From positions 1 through 64,000 of IMG/VR virus record IMGVR_UViG_3300029957_000006: a DNA stretch of 64,000 nucleotides; one strand, written 5' to 3'. This document shows positions 22,236-29,409 of this stretch, piece by piece. A model generated the notes under the pieces. It was not told where the DNA came from, ran no database searches, and was given only the letters and a program-made list of their open reading frames with translations. The position numbers and the translations under genes were made by a program. Each line of letters opens with the position of its first letter. Position 1 is the first letter of the stretch. This DNA comes from a virus.

Positions 22236-22589
22236 TTATCGTGGAGAAAAACGCTTATCATCAACAAATAAAATTACATCATGCTTATTATTTTCTTTAT
22301 CACTCCCTTCAGGTAAATGATAAATCATCACATTCAATCCTTTTTCAAATATACTCTGTGCTATTTCAAATACCTTATCATAAGGGATATAGGAGTTATG
22401 ATCATAACCAGTAATTGATTTAAAATCTTGCCCTGCAAAATTATAAATACTGGCTTTTTTATCAGCACATGCAATAACTTTATTCTTCGGTTCATATAAA
22501 CCAATAATCTTATCCACAGCAAATCCAACACTCTGTGGATTGACTAGTACCAGTGTTTCCCGTATAGCTTTTTCTATTGCTTTTCTCAT
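22236..22589 (-). CDS. Hypothetical protein
   Basis: 117 residues, mixed alpha/beta. Third gene of the 23193-22870-22586-22236 unit; 4-nt overlap with 22586-22870. No domain recognised. Confidence 0.65.
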   Translation of the reverse strand: MRKAIEKAIRETLVLVNPQSVGFAVDKIIGLYEPKNKVIACADKKASIYNFAGQDFKSITGYDHNSYIPYDKVFEIAQSIFEKGLNVMIYHLPEGSDKENNKHDVILFVDDKRFSPR

Positions 22590-22870
22590 GATGTTATTTC
22601 TCCTTTACAATGTGGACATAAGCAAATGGTTAAAACTTTTCCAGTCTCTTGTTTCCTAGCAATCAATCTTTCAGGTGGTAATCCACAATTCAACAAATGT
22701 GGCGACTTCTCATATCTTCCATGTAACATTCTAACAAGACCTGTTTTCTCATCCTTATCAATTCGATCAACAGTAAATTTATCATCTGCTATGATTTTGG
22801 TAAAGTATGTCTCACCAACTTCAAATGGTAAATCAACAGTTTCAGGTTTAGTATTACAAATGAGTTTCAT
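22586..22870 (-). CDS. Hypothetical protein with CPHC knuckle
   Basis: 94 residues. A barrel-like middle (GETYFTKIIADDKFTVDRI) and a C-terminal CLCPHCKGE that could bind metal. Unknown. Confidence 0.6.
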   Translation of the reverse strand: MKLICNTKPETVDLPFEVGETYFTKIIADDKFTVDRIDKDEKTGLVRMLHGRYEKSPHLLNCGLPPERLIARKQETGKVLTICLCPHCKGEITS

Positions 22871-23193
22871 CAGTTCAATCCAAATACTTGGACACCTTTA
22901 AGATTGGTGGATTTTTCAAAATTGATTCGCTTTTCAAAACACTTTGTTTCATGAGCCATCAATGCTTCTTCAACAGTTTTGATATTGCGATTCAAAAAAC
23001 CTAGTTGTTGTTCTAGGGTAATAACTTCCAGTATCTTCTTATCAAAATCAACTGGCATCACCATTAAATCCTTCTTGCATGATTCTAATTCAGCTTTAAT
23101 TTCACGTAACTCATTAATAAACTGCCACGTTTGTGAGTGGTTTAGGTTATTAAACACATCAGCTAAATTCAATAGGGTTGGATTAATTTTCAT
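22870..23193 (-). CDS. Hypothetical coiled-coil protein (leaderless mRNA)
   Basis: 107 residues, helical with heptad-like pattern over residues 28-85. -7 box ends 4 nt before the ATG. Confidence 0.65.
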   Translation of the reverse strand: MKINPTLLNLADVFNNLNHSQTWQFINELREIKAELESCKKDLMVMPVDFDKKILEVITLEQQLGFLNRNIKTVEEALMAHETKCFEKRINFEKSTNLKGVQVFGLN

Positions 23194-23197
23194 GGGA

Positions 23198-23229
23198 TAA
23201 AGGTAAACAAAATATCTGAGATAACCAAA
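23198..23229 (-). promoter_or_regulatory. Promoter of 22870-23193
   Basis: TTTG (23226-23229), N20, TACCTTTA (23198-23205). Confidence 0.8.
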
Positions 23230-23231
23230 TA

Positions 23232-23690
23232 TTAAAACTCTTCTGATACAAATTCCATTTCAATATCCAAATAATCTTTGCAGATTTCTTCTGCATCAAT
23301 TCCGATCACTTCATCTTCAACATAGTAATAAATGGATTGATCAATTGCTTCTTCAGCATCACCAAGTGTTCCTTCATATTCATCATTGATCCCAATTGCT
23401 TCTGATAGTGATTCACTTGCAATTGTAATTGTATGTTCAACACCTTCCATTATAACATTAAAAGTACGGACAGGATACTCTTTACCATTATACTTGATGC
23501 TGTCAGTTTGACGAGCAATAAAAATGTCTTCACCAGTTGGTGTTTCAGCAAGTGCAATCCAACTCATGTCAAATAGATGAGAGGCAATCAAGCCTTTTTC
23601 AGTTGCTACTTTGTGGATAGTATCAATGTTGATACCTGTACGGATATCCTTAAGGATATCACTGTTGTTGTCGTGGAGTACGATTATCAT
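23232..23690 (-). CDS. Hypothetical acidic protein
   Basis: 152 residues, acidic (GDAEEAIDQS, DAEEICKDYLDIEMEF). Predicted beta then helical. Single-gene unit; unknown. Confidence 0.65.
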   Translation of the reverse strand: MIIVLHDNNSDILKDIRTGINIDTIHKVATEKGLIASHLFDMSWIALAETPTGEDIFIARQTDSIKYNGKEYPVRTFNVIMEGVEHTITIASESLSEAIGINDEYEGTLGDAEEAIDQSIYYYVEDEVIGIDAEEICKDYLDIEMEFVSEEF

Positions 23691-23714
23691 GGCTATTGGT
23701 TTTTTGGTATGGTG

Positions 23715-23746
23715 TAAAGGTAATAAAAAGAAATGAGACTACCAAA
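23715..23746 (-). promoter_or_regulatory. Promoter of 23232-23690
   Basis: TTTG (23743-23746), N20, TACCTTTA (23715-23722). Confidence 0.8.
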
Positions 23747-23759
23747 TAAATAACTAGAT

Positions 23760-23972
23760 TTATTCTATTTTAATCCATTCAAGATGCCAATATTCAGCAT
23801 CAGGATGTGCAACAAATATTGGATAGCTTCTTGTTCTTCCTTCTTTTTTCAATCGTTTTAATTCTCGTTTTAAACCAATAATACCTTCTCTATTTCCCAT
23901 AATCAATTCTTTTTTATTTATTCTATGTTTAAGGTCTTCTATTGTTATTGGATTATGTTCAGTGCTTCGCAT
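23760..23972 (-). CDS. Hypothetical basic protein
   Basis: 70 residues, Arg/Lys-rich helix (LKRELKRLKKEGRTRS) then a beta end. It may bind nucleic acid; unknown family. Follows 23984-24697 by 11 nt. Confidence 0.6.
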   Translation of the reverse strand: MRSTEHNPITIEDLKHRINKKELIMGNREGIIGLKRELKRLKKEGRTRSYPIFVAHPDAEYWHLEWIKIE

Positions 23973-23983
23973 TTTAATTATAT

Positions 23984-24697
23984 TTAGTTTCCAAACTCTT
24001 TTTGCAAGCTATCAAAATGTGCATCTCGTGCTTCTTTGGTTGGATAATTGCCAATAGCATCACGATCTTCTTGTTCTTTTTGATCCTTCTTTTGCGCTTC
24101 AACATTTTCAATATTGGACTCAACCCACCCCTTATGCTTTTTAGTTACACTCACACCTACACTAAATCCAATCAATCCAATGATAAAGATAATCACAGCA
24201 AACCCAATCAATCGTTTAGTAAGCTGTCCATTCAAATTAGTTCGCTCTGTTGTTGTCAAGTACTGAGCATCTAACTCATTGATATCCTTAACTGGTGAGT
24301 TGATGATACCATAGATGGTTCCTCCAAACAAGATCAAGATAAGACTAATCAGTAATGATGCAGTATTAATACTGACTAGTAAATTGATTGTAGGTTCAGT
24401 AAAAAAGATATTGATCGCTGATATTGTGATCCAACCATTGTGGCAATCCAACAAAAAATAACCACTGATTAATGCTGAGAGGATAAATCCCATATTAAGC
24501 CTACCATTAAAGGCTAAAAGGCTAAACAATAATATAACTGGGGATGCAATTGATGATGTGATGAGACCGACCACCAATCCAACCAACAAACCAGTTGTTT
24601 GCATATTGGAGATAGTGTTAAAATCCCATTGGGCAACACTAAAACTACTACCATCACTGTTTCTCCCTTTGAGTATGCTTCTTGGTGTAATATTCAT
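23984..24697 (-). CDS. Multi-pass membrane protein
   Basis: 237 residues with about five membrane segments (roughly 35-52, 54-70, 73-85, 108-128, 162-183) and a charged cytoplasmic tail ending in NYPTKEARDAHFDSLQKEFGN. Unknown role; the tail may recruit a partner. Confidence 0.65.
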   Translation of the reverse strand: MNITPRSILKGRNSDGSSFSVAQWDFNTISNMQTTGLLVGLVVGLITSSIASPVILLFSLLAFNGRLNMGFILSALISGYFLLDCHNGWITISAINIFFTEPTINLLVSINTASLLISLILILFGGTIYGIINSPVKDINELDAQYLTTTERTNLNGQLTKRLIGFAVIIFIIGLIGFSVGVSVTKKHKGWVESNIENVEAQKKDQKEQEDRDAIGNYPTKEARDAHFDSLQKEFGN

Positions 24698-24720
24698 GAT
24701 TAGTGTTTTTGATTATGATC

Positions 24721-24752
24721 CAAAGGTAAACAAAAAAAACGAAACCACCAAA
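24721..24752 (-). promoter_or_regulatory. Promoter of the membrane-protein gene
   Basis: TTTG (24749-24752), N20, TACCTTTG (24721-24728). Confidence 0.85.
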
Positions 24753-24764
24753 TTACTGGTGGTT
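24743..24764 (-). terminator. Terminator hairpin merged with promoter
   Basis: AACCACC (24743-24749) pairs with GGTGGTT (24758-24764); ends 24773-25072 and supplies the next -33 box. Confidence 0.7.
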
Positions 24765-24772
24765 TTATTTTA

Positions 24773-25072
24773 TTATTTTTTAGCACCAAAAAATTCATTG
24801 GATGCATTAATCACCCACATTGGTACATCTTCCCAATCACTATCCAATTCTTCTGCTCTTTTTCGCAAAAACTTCTCAAGTGGAGTAGCATTAACTTGTT
24901 CCACATTTAGTGTCGATAAACACTGTTCGACTACTAAATTCCATGTACCACTTGGATCAGATTCTTGCTCTGATGGATACATTTCAAGTACTTCATTGAT
25001 TTGGGCTTCAGTTGGTTTATAACCTAATTGGTTCGCAACTTGTAATACATCTTCTCTAGATATTTTTGTCAT
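24773..25072 (-). CDS. Hypothetical protein
   Basis: 99 residues from MTKISREDVLQVA; the promoter at 25096-25127 excludes the longer frame. An N-terminal helix-turn-helix-like stretch (VANQLGYKPTEAQINEVLEMYP) is the common pattern of small phage proteins. Unknown. Confidence 0.65.
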   Translation of the reverse strand: MTKISREDVLQVANQLGYKPTEAQINEVLEMYPSEQESDPSGTWNLVVEQCLSTLNVEQVNATPLEKFLRKRAEELDSDWEDVPMWVINASNEFFGAKK

Positions 25073-25095
25073 GGCTATTGGTTTTTGGTATGATG

Positions 25096-25127
25096 TAAAG
25101 GTAGATATTATAATTGATAAATGCAAA
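25096..25127 (-). promoter_or_regulatory. Promoter of 24773-25072
   Basis: TTTG (25124-25127), N20, TACCTTTA (25096-25103). Confidence 0.8.
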
Positions 25128-25658
25128 TTATAGATCAATTATTTTCCAGTATTTTTTATTGCGTTTTAAGGTAAATTTAGCAGGGGATTCATCCCAATCC
25201 AAAAATTTTTGGATTCCTTTTTTCACATCACCTTCACTAAATTCAAGATTAATTTTAACCTTGTCATACATTTCTCCACTTACAACGTCAGCTTTTGCAT
25301 ATTCACTCACCAATTGAGCATATACTTCCTCAGATCGATCACCATCAATATCAAAACTTGATTGACATTTAGGGCAAGTGCAATGCTTACCAAGAGCATC
25401 TGTGTGAGTATTTAATTTGGTTGAGATAAAATCAAACCCACAATTAAGGCAAACTACTTCAGCTCCATCAAATTCAGGATCATAAGGACACTCAGTATCA
25501 TCTTCAATTGAGGTAATATTTTCACCAACTTCTCGGTTATCTAAGCTTGCTTGTAATTTTGGATATGTAGCTTCGATGATTTGATCTTCTGTTGCCTCAC
25601 TATCAATGATGATTCTCACCATTAAAGATACTTCAACAAGTTTTGCAATTTTTGTCAT
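25128..25658 (-). CDS. Zinc-ribbon protein
   Basis: 176 residues. A central zinc ribbon, CLNCGF (about 70-75) and CTCPKC (about 93-98), sits between an acidic N-terminal part and a C-terminal domain ending KRNKKYWKIIDL. The N-terminal Val-Arg-Ile-Ile strand resembles small host-takeover proteins, but no family is recognised. Confidence 0.65.
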   Translation of the reverse strand: MTKIAKLVEVSLMVRIIIDSEATEDQIIEATYPKLQASLDNREVGENITSIEDDTECPYDPEFDGAEVVCLNCGFDFISTKLNTHTDALGKHCTCPKCQSSFDIDGDRSEEVYAQLVSEYAKADVVSGEMYDKVKINLEFSEGDVKKGIQKFLDWDESPAKFTLKRNKKYWKIIDL

Positions 25659-25700
25659 GGCTGTTTGGTTTTATGTAACTGATTAGGTTACTGGTTAAGG

Positions 25701-25732
25701 CAAAGGTAGAAAAAAAAAGTCGATCTACCAAA
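25701..25732 (-). promoter_or_regulatory. Promoter of 25128-25658
   Basis: TTTG (25729-25732), N20, TACCTTTG (25701-25708). Confidence 0.85.
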
Positions 25733-25745
25733 TTATAGACCGACT
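25718..25745 (-). terminator. Terminator hairpin merged with promoter
   Basis: AGTCG (25718-25722) with CGACT (25741-25745) and TCTA with TAGA inside; T runs on both sides. The loop arm carries the -33 box. Confidence 0.75.
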
Positions 25746-25763
25746 TTTTTAAAATTATTTTTT

Positions 25764-26102
25764 TTACTTTTTGATCTTCACAATCCATTCAACTGACATC
25801 TCACCAAAGTTGACCAATTTAGTATCAACATTGTGGAGACACAACAGTTTTTTGTATGCGTCAAGATACTTTGGTTTCAAATCACTTACACCCCAACCAG
25901 TAGTACTGACGTTTGCTTTGTGATGACTACGGTTTGTTGTAAATACAACAACACTCTTATCACCATTCTTAGTTGCAGTCTTGATAACGGCTAGCATTTT
26001 ATCCAGTTCTTTATTGCCACTGGATTTTACAGAAGTAGTCTTTGCTACTGCCTTTTTGGTAGCCACTTTTTTAGAATTTGCTTTTTTAATCGTTTTTGCC
26101 AT
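25764..26102 (-). CDS. Basic protein with Lys/Ala-rich tail
   Basis: 112 residues from MAKTIKKANSKK (the promoter at 26136 excludes the longer frame). The first 30 residues are Lys/Ala/Thr-rich like a histone-type tail; the rest is a small alpha/beta domain. May bind DNA or RNA; family unknown. Confidence 0.6.
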   Translation of the reverse strand: MAKTIKKANSKKVATKKAVAKTTSVKSSGNKELDKMLAVIKTATKNGDKSVVVFTTNRSHHKANVSTTGWGVSDLKPKYLDAYKKLLCLHNVDTKLVNFGEMSVEWIVKIKK

Positions 26103-26135
26103 TTTAGTTTTTATTAATGAATATCTATTGCCTAA

Positions 26136-26167
26136 CAAAGGTAAGGAAAAAATACCATACATCCAAA
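26136..26167 (-). promoter_or_regulatory. Promoter of 25764-26102
   Basis: TTTG (26164-26167), N20, TACCTTTG (26136-26143). Confidence 0.85.
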
Positions 26168-26173
26168 TTTATC

Positions 26174-26761
26174 TTATTTTTTCTTAAGTATCATTTTTAA
26201 CTTGTTCTTCACCAGTGTAATGGTTGATCGAATTTCACGATAATCTTCATCTGTGAGCGTGTTTTTATCAGTAAGCATATCTTTTATCAATCTAGCATTT
26301 AAGTTCACGTAAACGTTCTTTAAATCGTTTAGGGCTAATGCTGTTATCTGAGCATTGGTTGGTTTACCACCTTGCTTCTGAATATCTTTTTGAATTAAAG
26401 CTTTTCCATATCTTCTTGGTAAAACTTTTTCTTTTTTTGTTGTCTTATTAATTTGAACTTCTTCAATGATTACTGGAATATCATCTAGAACTTTAATCGT
26501 TTTACCAATGGATTGTGCTAGATTGGTATACTTGTTTATAAGATCGGTTTTAGTTAATATTACCTTATCAAATAAAGTTCTCATTAGTGATTTTGTATTA
26601 TCACTTAGTTTATTTTCCTTTGCTAGAGTTCTTAAGACATTGAAAGATAGGTTTATCTCTTCTTTGAAGATGGTAGATAAATCTTCATCTTTCTCAATAA
26701 CACCTAAAGTAATAAGTTCATCATACTCTAGTTCTTTCAATTTTTTTACTTCTGTCGCCAT
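26174..26761 (-). CDS. Hypothetical helical protein
   Basis: 195 residues from MATEVKKLKELEYDE; the -7 box (26767-26774) ends 5 nt before this ATG. Helical, Lys/Leu-rich, may be coiled. Unknown. Confidence 0.65.
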   Translation of the reverse strand: MATEVKKLKELEYDELITLGVIEKDEDLSTIFKEEINLSFNVLRTLAKENKLSDNTKSLMRTLFDKVILTKTDLINKYTNLAQSIGKTIKVLDDIPVIIEEVQINKTTKKEKVLPRRYGKALIQKDIQKQGGKPTNAQITALALNDLKNVYVNLNARLIKDMLTDKNTLTDEDYREIRSTITLVKNKLKMILKKK

Positions 26762-26766
26762 ATTTA

Positions 26767-26798
26767 CAAATCTACGAAAATGTTTCAATAACACCAAG
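26767..26798 (-). promoter_or_regulatory. Promoter of 26174-26761
   Basis: CTTG (26795-26798), N20, TAGATTTG (26767-26774). Confidence 0.8.
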
Positions 26799-26817
26799 TG
26801 ATTTTTATCTTAATATA

Positions 26818-26849
26818 TTTGGTTAAGTCAAAATGATTCATTACCTTTA
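26818..26849 (+). promoter_or_regulatory. Promoter of the small RNA at 26854
   Basis: Plus strand TTTG (26818-26821), N20, TACCTTTA (26842-26849). Confidence 0.7.
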
Positions 26850-26853
26850 CTTC

Positions 26854-26932
26854 AATAATCAAACCTGTGGTCTAACCAACTACATTGAAGCCATGCGACC
26901 CAACCACTGTTAAAGTGTTGGGCTTTCGTTAT
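26854..26932 (+). ncRNA. Candidate small RNA, about 80 nt
   Basis: Promoter on the plus strand, a CTTCAAT/ATTGAAG helix (26850-26856 with 26884-26890; the predicted start trims its first 4 bases) around a 27-nt loop, then a good terminator (26899-26922) followed by CTTTCGTTATTATTTT. No coding potential. Read on the opposite strand, the loop contains D-loop-like AGTTGGTTAGA and T-loop-like GGTTTGATT, so the RNA could pair with tRNA elements or be a tRNA relic in antisense. Confidence 0.55.
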
Positions 26933-26935
26933 TAT
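26899..26935 (+). terminator. Terminator of the small RNA
   Basis: CCCAA (26899-26903), bulge C, CACT (26905-26908), loop, AGTG (26914-26917), TTGGG (26918-26922), then CTTTCGTT. Confidence 0.7.
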
Positions 26936-27038
26936 TTTCATCTCAAAAAAAGATGTTAATAACTTTTGAATAAAATATCGGAAAAAATTTGGAAAATAAA
27001 ATTTTTTTATTTATCTTCCCAGATTTTTGCATAAATGG

Positions 27039-27064
27039 AAATCCCCAACACTAGTCGGGGATTT
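27039..27064 (-). terminator. Terminator of 27070-27417
   Basis: AAATCCCC (27039-27046) with GGGGATTT (27057-27064), 8-bp stem, 5 nt past the stop codon. Confidence 0.7.
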
Positions 27065-27069
27065 GGGAG

Positions 27070-27417
27070 TTATTGTTTTTTAACGTTTAGATAAGCTGCT
27101 GGGTTATTCAATACCTTGATAACAGCTGCTAGCTCCTTGTCATCGAACATATAGGTGCCACCTTCATCGTTGGTGTCCTTACGAACTTTTTTGCTAAACA
27201 AAGACCTATCAGTAGCGTCTTTTGGATTTCCCAACCCAGCAGCTGCCATAACCTGGCTTTGTTTCAACATTGTATCTTGAAGTTTCGTCTGAACTTCAGA
27301 ATACTCTTTGTCATAATCTCTCTCATTTCTCTGTGCAGATGGCTCTTTTGGGGCCTTTTCTTGTATTGGGATCGAAAGTGATTCACGTAGTTTCTTTTTG
27401 ATGTCGTTCTTGTTCAT
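27070..27417 (-). CDS. Hypothetical protein
   Basis: 115 residues. N-terminal half charged and disordered-looking (KAPKEPSAQRNERDYDKEYSEV), then a helical C-terminal half. No TTTG-N20-TAnnTTTG promoter upstream, unlike its neighbours; it may be read from the sigma-factor operon or by another promoter type. It could be a structural or scaffold protein, but that is a guess. Confidence 0.6.
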   Translation of the reverse strand: MNKNDIKKKLRESLSIPIQEKAPKEPSAQRNERDYDKEYSEVQTKLQDTMLKQSQVMAAAGLGNPKDATDRSLFSKKVRKDTNDEGGTYMFDDKELAAVIKVLNNPAAYLNVKKQ

Positions 27418-27447
27418 AACCTATTGGTTTCCTAATAAATATCCTAA

Positions 27448-27468
27448 AAAAGCCAAAAATCAGCTTTT
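27448..27468 (-). terminator. Terminator after 27503-27835
   Basis: AAAAGC (27448-27453) with GCTTTT (27463-27468); on the minus strand it ends in TTTTTT. Next to palindrome copy 3. Confidence 0.5.
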
Positions 27469-27488
27469 ATGTACACAAATGTGTACAT
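27469..27488. repeat. 20-bp palindrome, copy 3
   Basis: ATGTACACA, AA, TGTGTACAT; 14 nt past the stop of 27503-27835 on the minus strand, as copy 2 follows an operon end. Confidence 0.75.
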
Positions 27489-27502
27489 GAATCACTTGTT
27501 GT

Positions 27503-27835
27503 TCAGATACCTCTTTCATAATATGCTTCTTCCTCACTAATAAAAGTATTTACTTCAACTGGAGATAGCCGTATTGCTCTCCCTGTTTCTATAAATATTT
27601 TTGTTTGTATATCTACAATTCTATTGTTTAATTCAATTTCTTTTTGTTCAGCCCATTCAACATAGATACGTTCTATTTCTGACTTATCTAATTCAAATAT
27701 TGATTCTAGTGATGATAATACATCAAGTGATCTAACTTCACATTTTTGAATGCGATCAAACAAGAAATATGAAACGTATGTTGAAAGAGTTATACGATAG
27801 TTTTTATCTAAGTATTTAACTACAATGTCTTTCAT
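27503..27835 (-). CDS. Phage paralogue family, member 1
   Basis: 110 residues from ATG 27833-27835 (TGATG overlap with the gene before). It opens KDIVVKYLDKNYRITLS and has a conserved LSSLESIFELDKSEIERIYVEWAEQ segment. The same layout (hydrophobic strand, YL.+.Y.V.LS, L..IF, acidic, W) recurs in 27835-28050, 35081-35512 and 44375-44872. Function unknown. Confidence 0.6.
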   Translation of the reverse strand: MKDIVVKYLDKNYRITLSTYVSYFLFDRIQKCEVRSLDVLSSLESIFELDKSEIERIYVEWAEQKEIELNNRIVDIQTKIFIETGRAIRLSPVEVNTFISEEEAYYERGI

Positions 27836-28050
27836 CACTTAACATAATAATCATTAAACTGCTTATCAATCCACTCATTATAAATTGATAGAGTATCCTC
27901 TTCTGTAATATTGAAGATGAGTTGTAGACTAGCAAATAGTGTTTTAATACCAACTGGTTCTCTATTAAAACGATCAATTAACGTATATGAAACAGTTGAA
28001 AGAGGGACATAATAATTTTTATCCAAATATCTTATAACTATTGTTTTCAT
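27835..28050 (-). CDS. Phage paralogue family, member 2
   Basis: 71 residues: KTIVIRYLDKNYYVPLS, then LFASLQLIFNITEEDTLSIYNEWIDKQ. Shortest member, only the shared N-terminal module, so this module is probably a domain. Confidence 0.6.
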   Translation of the reverse strand: MKTIVIRYLDKNYYVPLSTVSYTLIDRFNREPVGIKTLFASLQLIFNITEEDTLSIYNEWIDKQFNDYYVK

Positions 28051-28064
28051 TTGAACAATAGGAT

Positions 28065-28187
28065 TTAAAACGCATTGAATATCTTCAATGACATAAAAAT
28101 TAAAAGTCCTAGAACAATAAACTTAAGCCATCTCCAGTTTTTTGTAATAAGATAAATCATATAAAGTTTTAAGTCACCTCTATTCAT
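28065..28187 (-). CDS. Small membrane protein
   Basis: 40 residues beginning MNRGDLKLYMIYLITKNWRW with a membrane helix (about 22-39). Two nt after the sigma-factor stop; co-transcribed with it. Confidence 0.55.
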   Translation of the reverse strand: MNRGDLKLYMIYLITKNWRWLKFIVLGLLIFMSLKIFNAF

Positions 28188-28189
28188 AA

Positions 28190-29098
28190 TTAAGAATTTC
28201 TAATATTAGAATGGAGAAGTCTTTTTTTCAATTTCAATAAATTCTTCTCTCTTATTTGACGAATCATTTCACGTGTTACGCCAATTTCATCACCTAGGTC
28301 TTTTAATGATCTTGGAATATTGCCATCCAATCCATACAAAGCAATCATGATGTATTTATCTCTTGGTTTAAGAGCATCTAACATCTTGGCCACTTCAGAT
28401 TTAATACTAGATTCCATCACACCATGATCAGTAGCTTTAAATGTTGTATCATCTGAAAGTGTATCACCTAAACAAGTGCTATTGCCATTATCATTGCTGA
28501 TTTCTCGATCCAATGAGTCAACACTATATCCATTCAACACATCCAAGAATTCAAATTCATCACTTAATTTTTTATATGGTGATTCATCAGATGCTAATCC
28601 AAGCTCTTCTCCATACACATCAATGATTTCTTGAATATCAACATTACGACCTAGCTTTTGTTCTAGTTCATTGATCTTTTTATCAAGCTTGTTTAAGCTG
28701 TTAATTTTATTGGATGGAAGACGGACCAAACGGCCATTTTTAGCCAAGTATTCTAAAATGATCTTTCTTATCCACCATACAGCATAAGAAATGAATTTAT
28801 ATCCAGTAGCTGGATCAAATCGTTTAGAGGCAATGATTAAGCCAATGTTACCTTCATTTACTAAGTCTTCCAATGGATTTAATGAAGTAGCATATTGTTT
28901 AGCTACTGATACAACAAAGCGTAGATTTCTTTGGACCAATTCATCCATCGCTTTTTTATCACCACGACTAGCTTTTTCTGCACAAATCATTTCTTCTTTT
29001 GGAGTAAAAATCGCAATCTCTGAAATATCCTTAAGATATTGATTGAAGGAAACCGTCTCTCTATTCGTAACTCTGTTGGTGATGACTAACTGCTTCAT
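28190..29098 (-). CDS. RNA polymerase sigma factor, RpoD-like (group 1/2)
   Basis: 302 residues. It aligns from the first residue with the Bacteroidota primary sigma factor: RQL-type opening (QLVITNRVTNRETVSFNQYLKDIS), region 1.2, region 2 with NLRFVVSVAKQY (2.1/2.2) and FISYAVWWIRKIILEYL (2.3/2.4), RLPSNKINSLNKLDKKI (region 3) and region 4 ending GVTREMIRQIREKNLLKLKKRL (helix-turn-helix). It binds host core polymerase and reads -33/-7 promoters. The promoters in this window are of the type it should recognise. Own promoter 29138-29169. Confidence 0.9.
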   Translation of the reverse strand: MKQLVITNRVTNRETVSFNQYLKDISEIAIFTPKEEMICAEKASRGDKKAMDELVQRNLRFVVSVAKQYATSLNPLEDLVNEGNIGLIIASKRFDPATGYKFISYAVWWIRKIILEYLAKNGRLVRLPSNKINSLNKLDKKINELEQKLGRNVDIQEIIDVYGEELGLASDESPYKKLSDEFEFLDVLNGYSVDSLDREISNDNGNSTCLGDTLSDDTTFKATDHGVMESSIKSEVAKMLDALKPRDKYIMIALYGLDGNIPRSLKDLGDEIGVTREMIRQIREKNLLKLKKRLLHSNIRNS

Positions 29099-29137
29099 AA
29101 ATTGGTATTAGGTGGGTATTATTGAAAGGGGTGTCTG

Positions 29138-29169
29138 CGAAGATACTACTTAATTGTTATTGATGCAAG
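29138..29169 (-). promoter_or_regulatory. Promoter of the sigma-factor operon
   Basis: CTTG (29166-29169), N20, TATCTTCG (29138-29145). About 40-nt leader. Confidence 0.7.
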
Positions 29170-29176
29170 TAAAATT

Positions 29177-29398
29177 TTAGGTATATAATGGTATATCTTT
29201 TGATACCTTAACTGCTTCATCTAATTTTAATGTTGTTCCACAATGAAGATATAAAATTACACCTTGAAATACAGAAGCATCTTTTCTTTCAACACGATAA
29301 ACCATTTTAGTCATGTGTTGTTTAAAAGAACCAGTAAATTCTGATAATGCTTTTTCTGATAATTTTACATGATCACCTTCTTCTATTTTTTCTAACAT
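29177..29398 (-). CDS. Hypothetical protein, possible KOW/SH3-like barrel
   Basis: 73 residues: EEGDHVKLSEKALSEF, then MVYRVERKDASVFQGVILYLH, the spacing of a small barrel domain as in many phage proteins. Last gene of the CoaE-SmpB unit. Confidence 0.55.
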   Translation of the reverse strand: MLEKIEEGDHVKLSEKALSEFTGSFKQHMTKMVYRVERKDASVFQGVILYLHCGTTLKLDEAVKVSKDIPLYT

Positions 29399-29409
29399 TA
29401 GTTGTTGGG

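Noticed and set aside
26850-26925. tRNA gene on the minus strand
   Set aside because: D-like and T-like loops and a 7-bp stem exist, but there is no anticodon arm and no CCA-side fit; promoter and terminator point to the plus strand.
26988-27019. Possible plus-strand promoter TTTG-N20-TATCTTCC
   Set aside because: The -7 box lacks the final TG and only the terminator of the opposite gene follows; no product.
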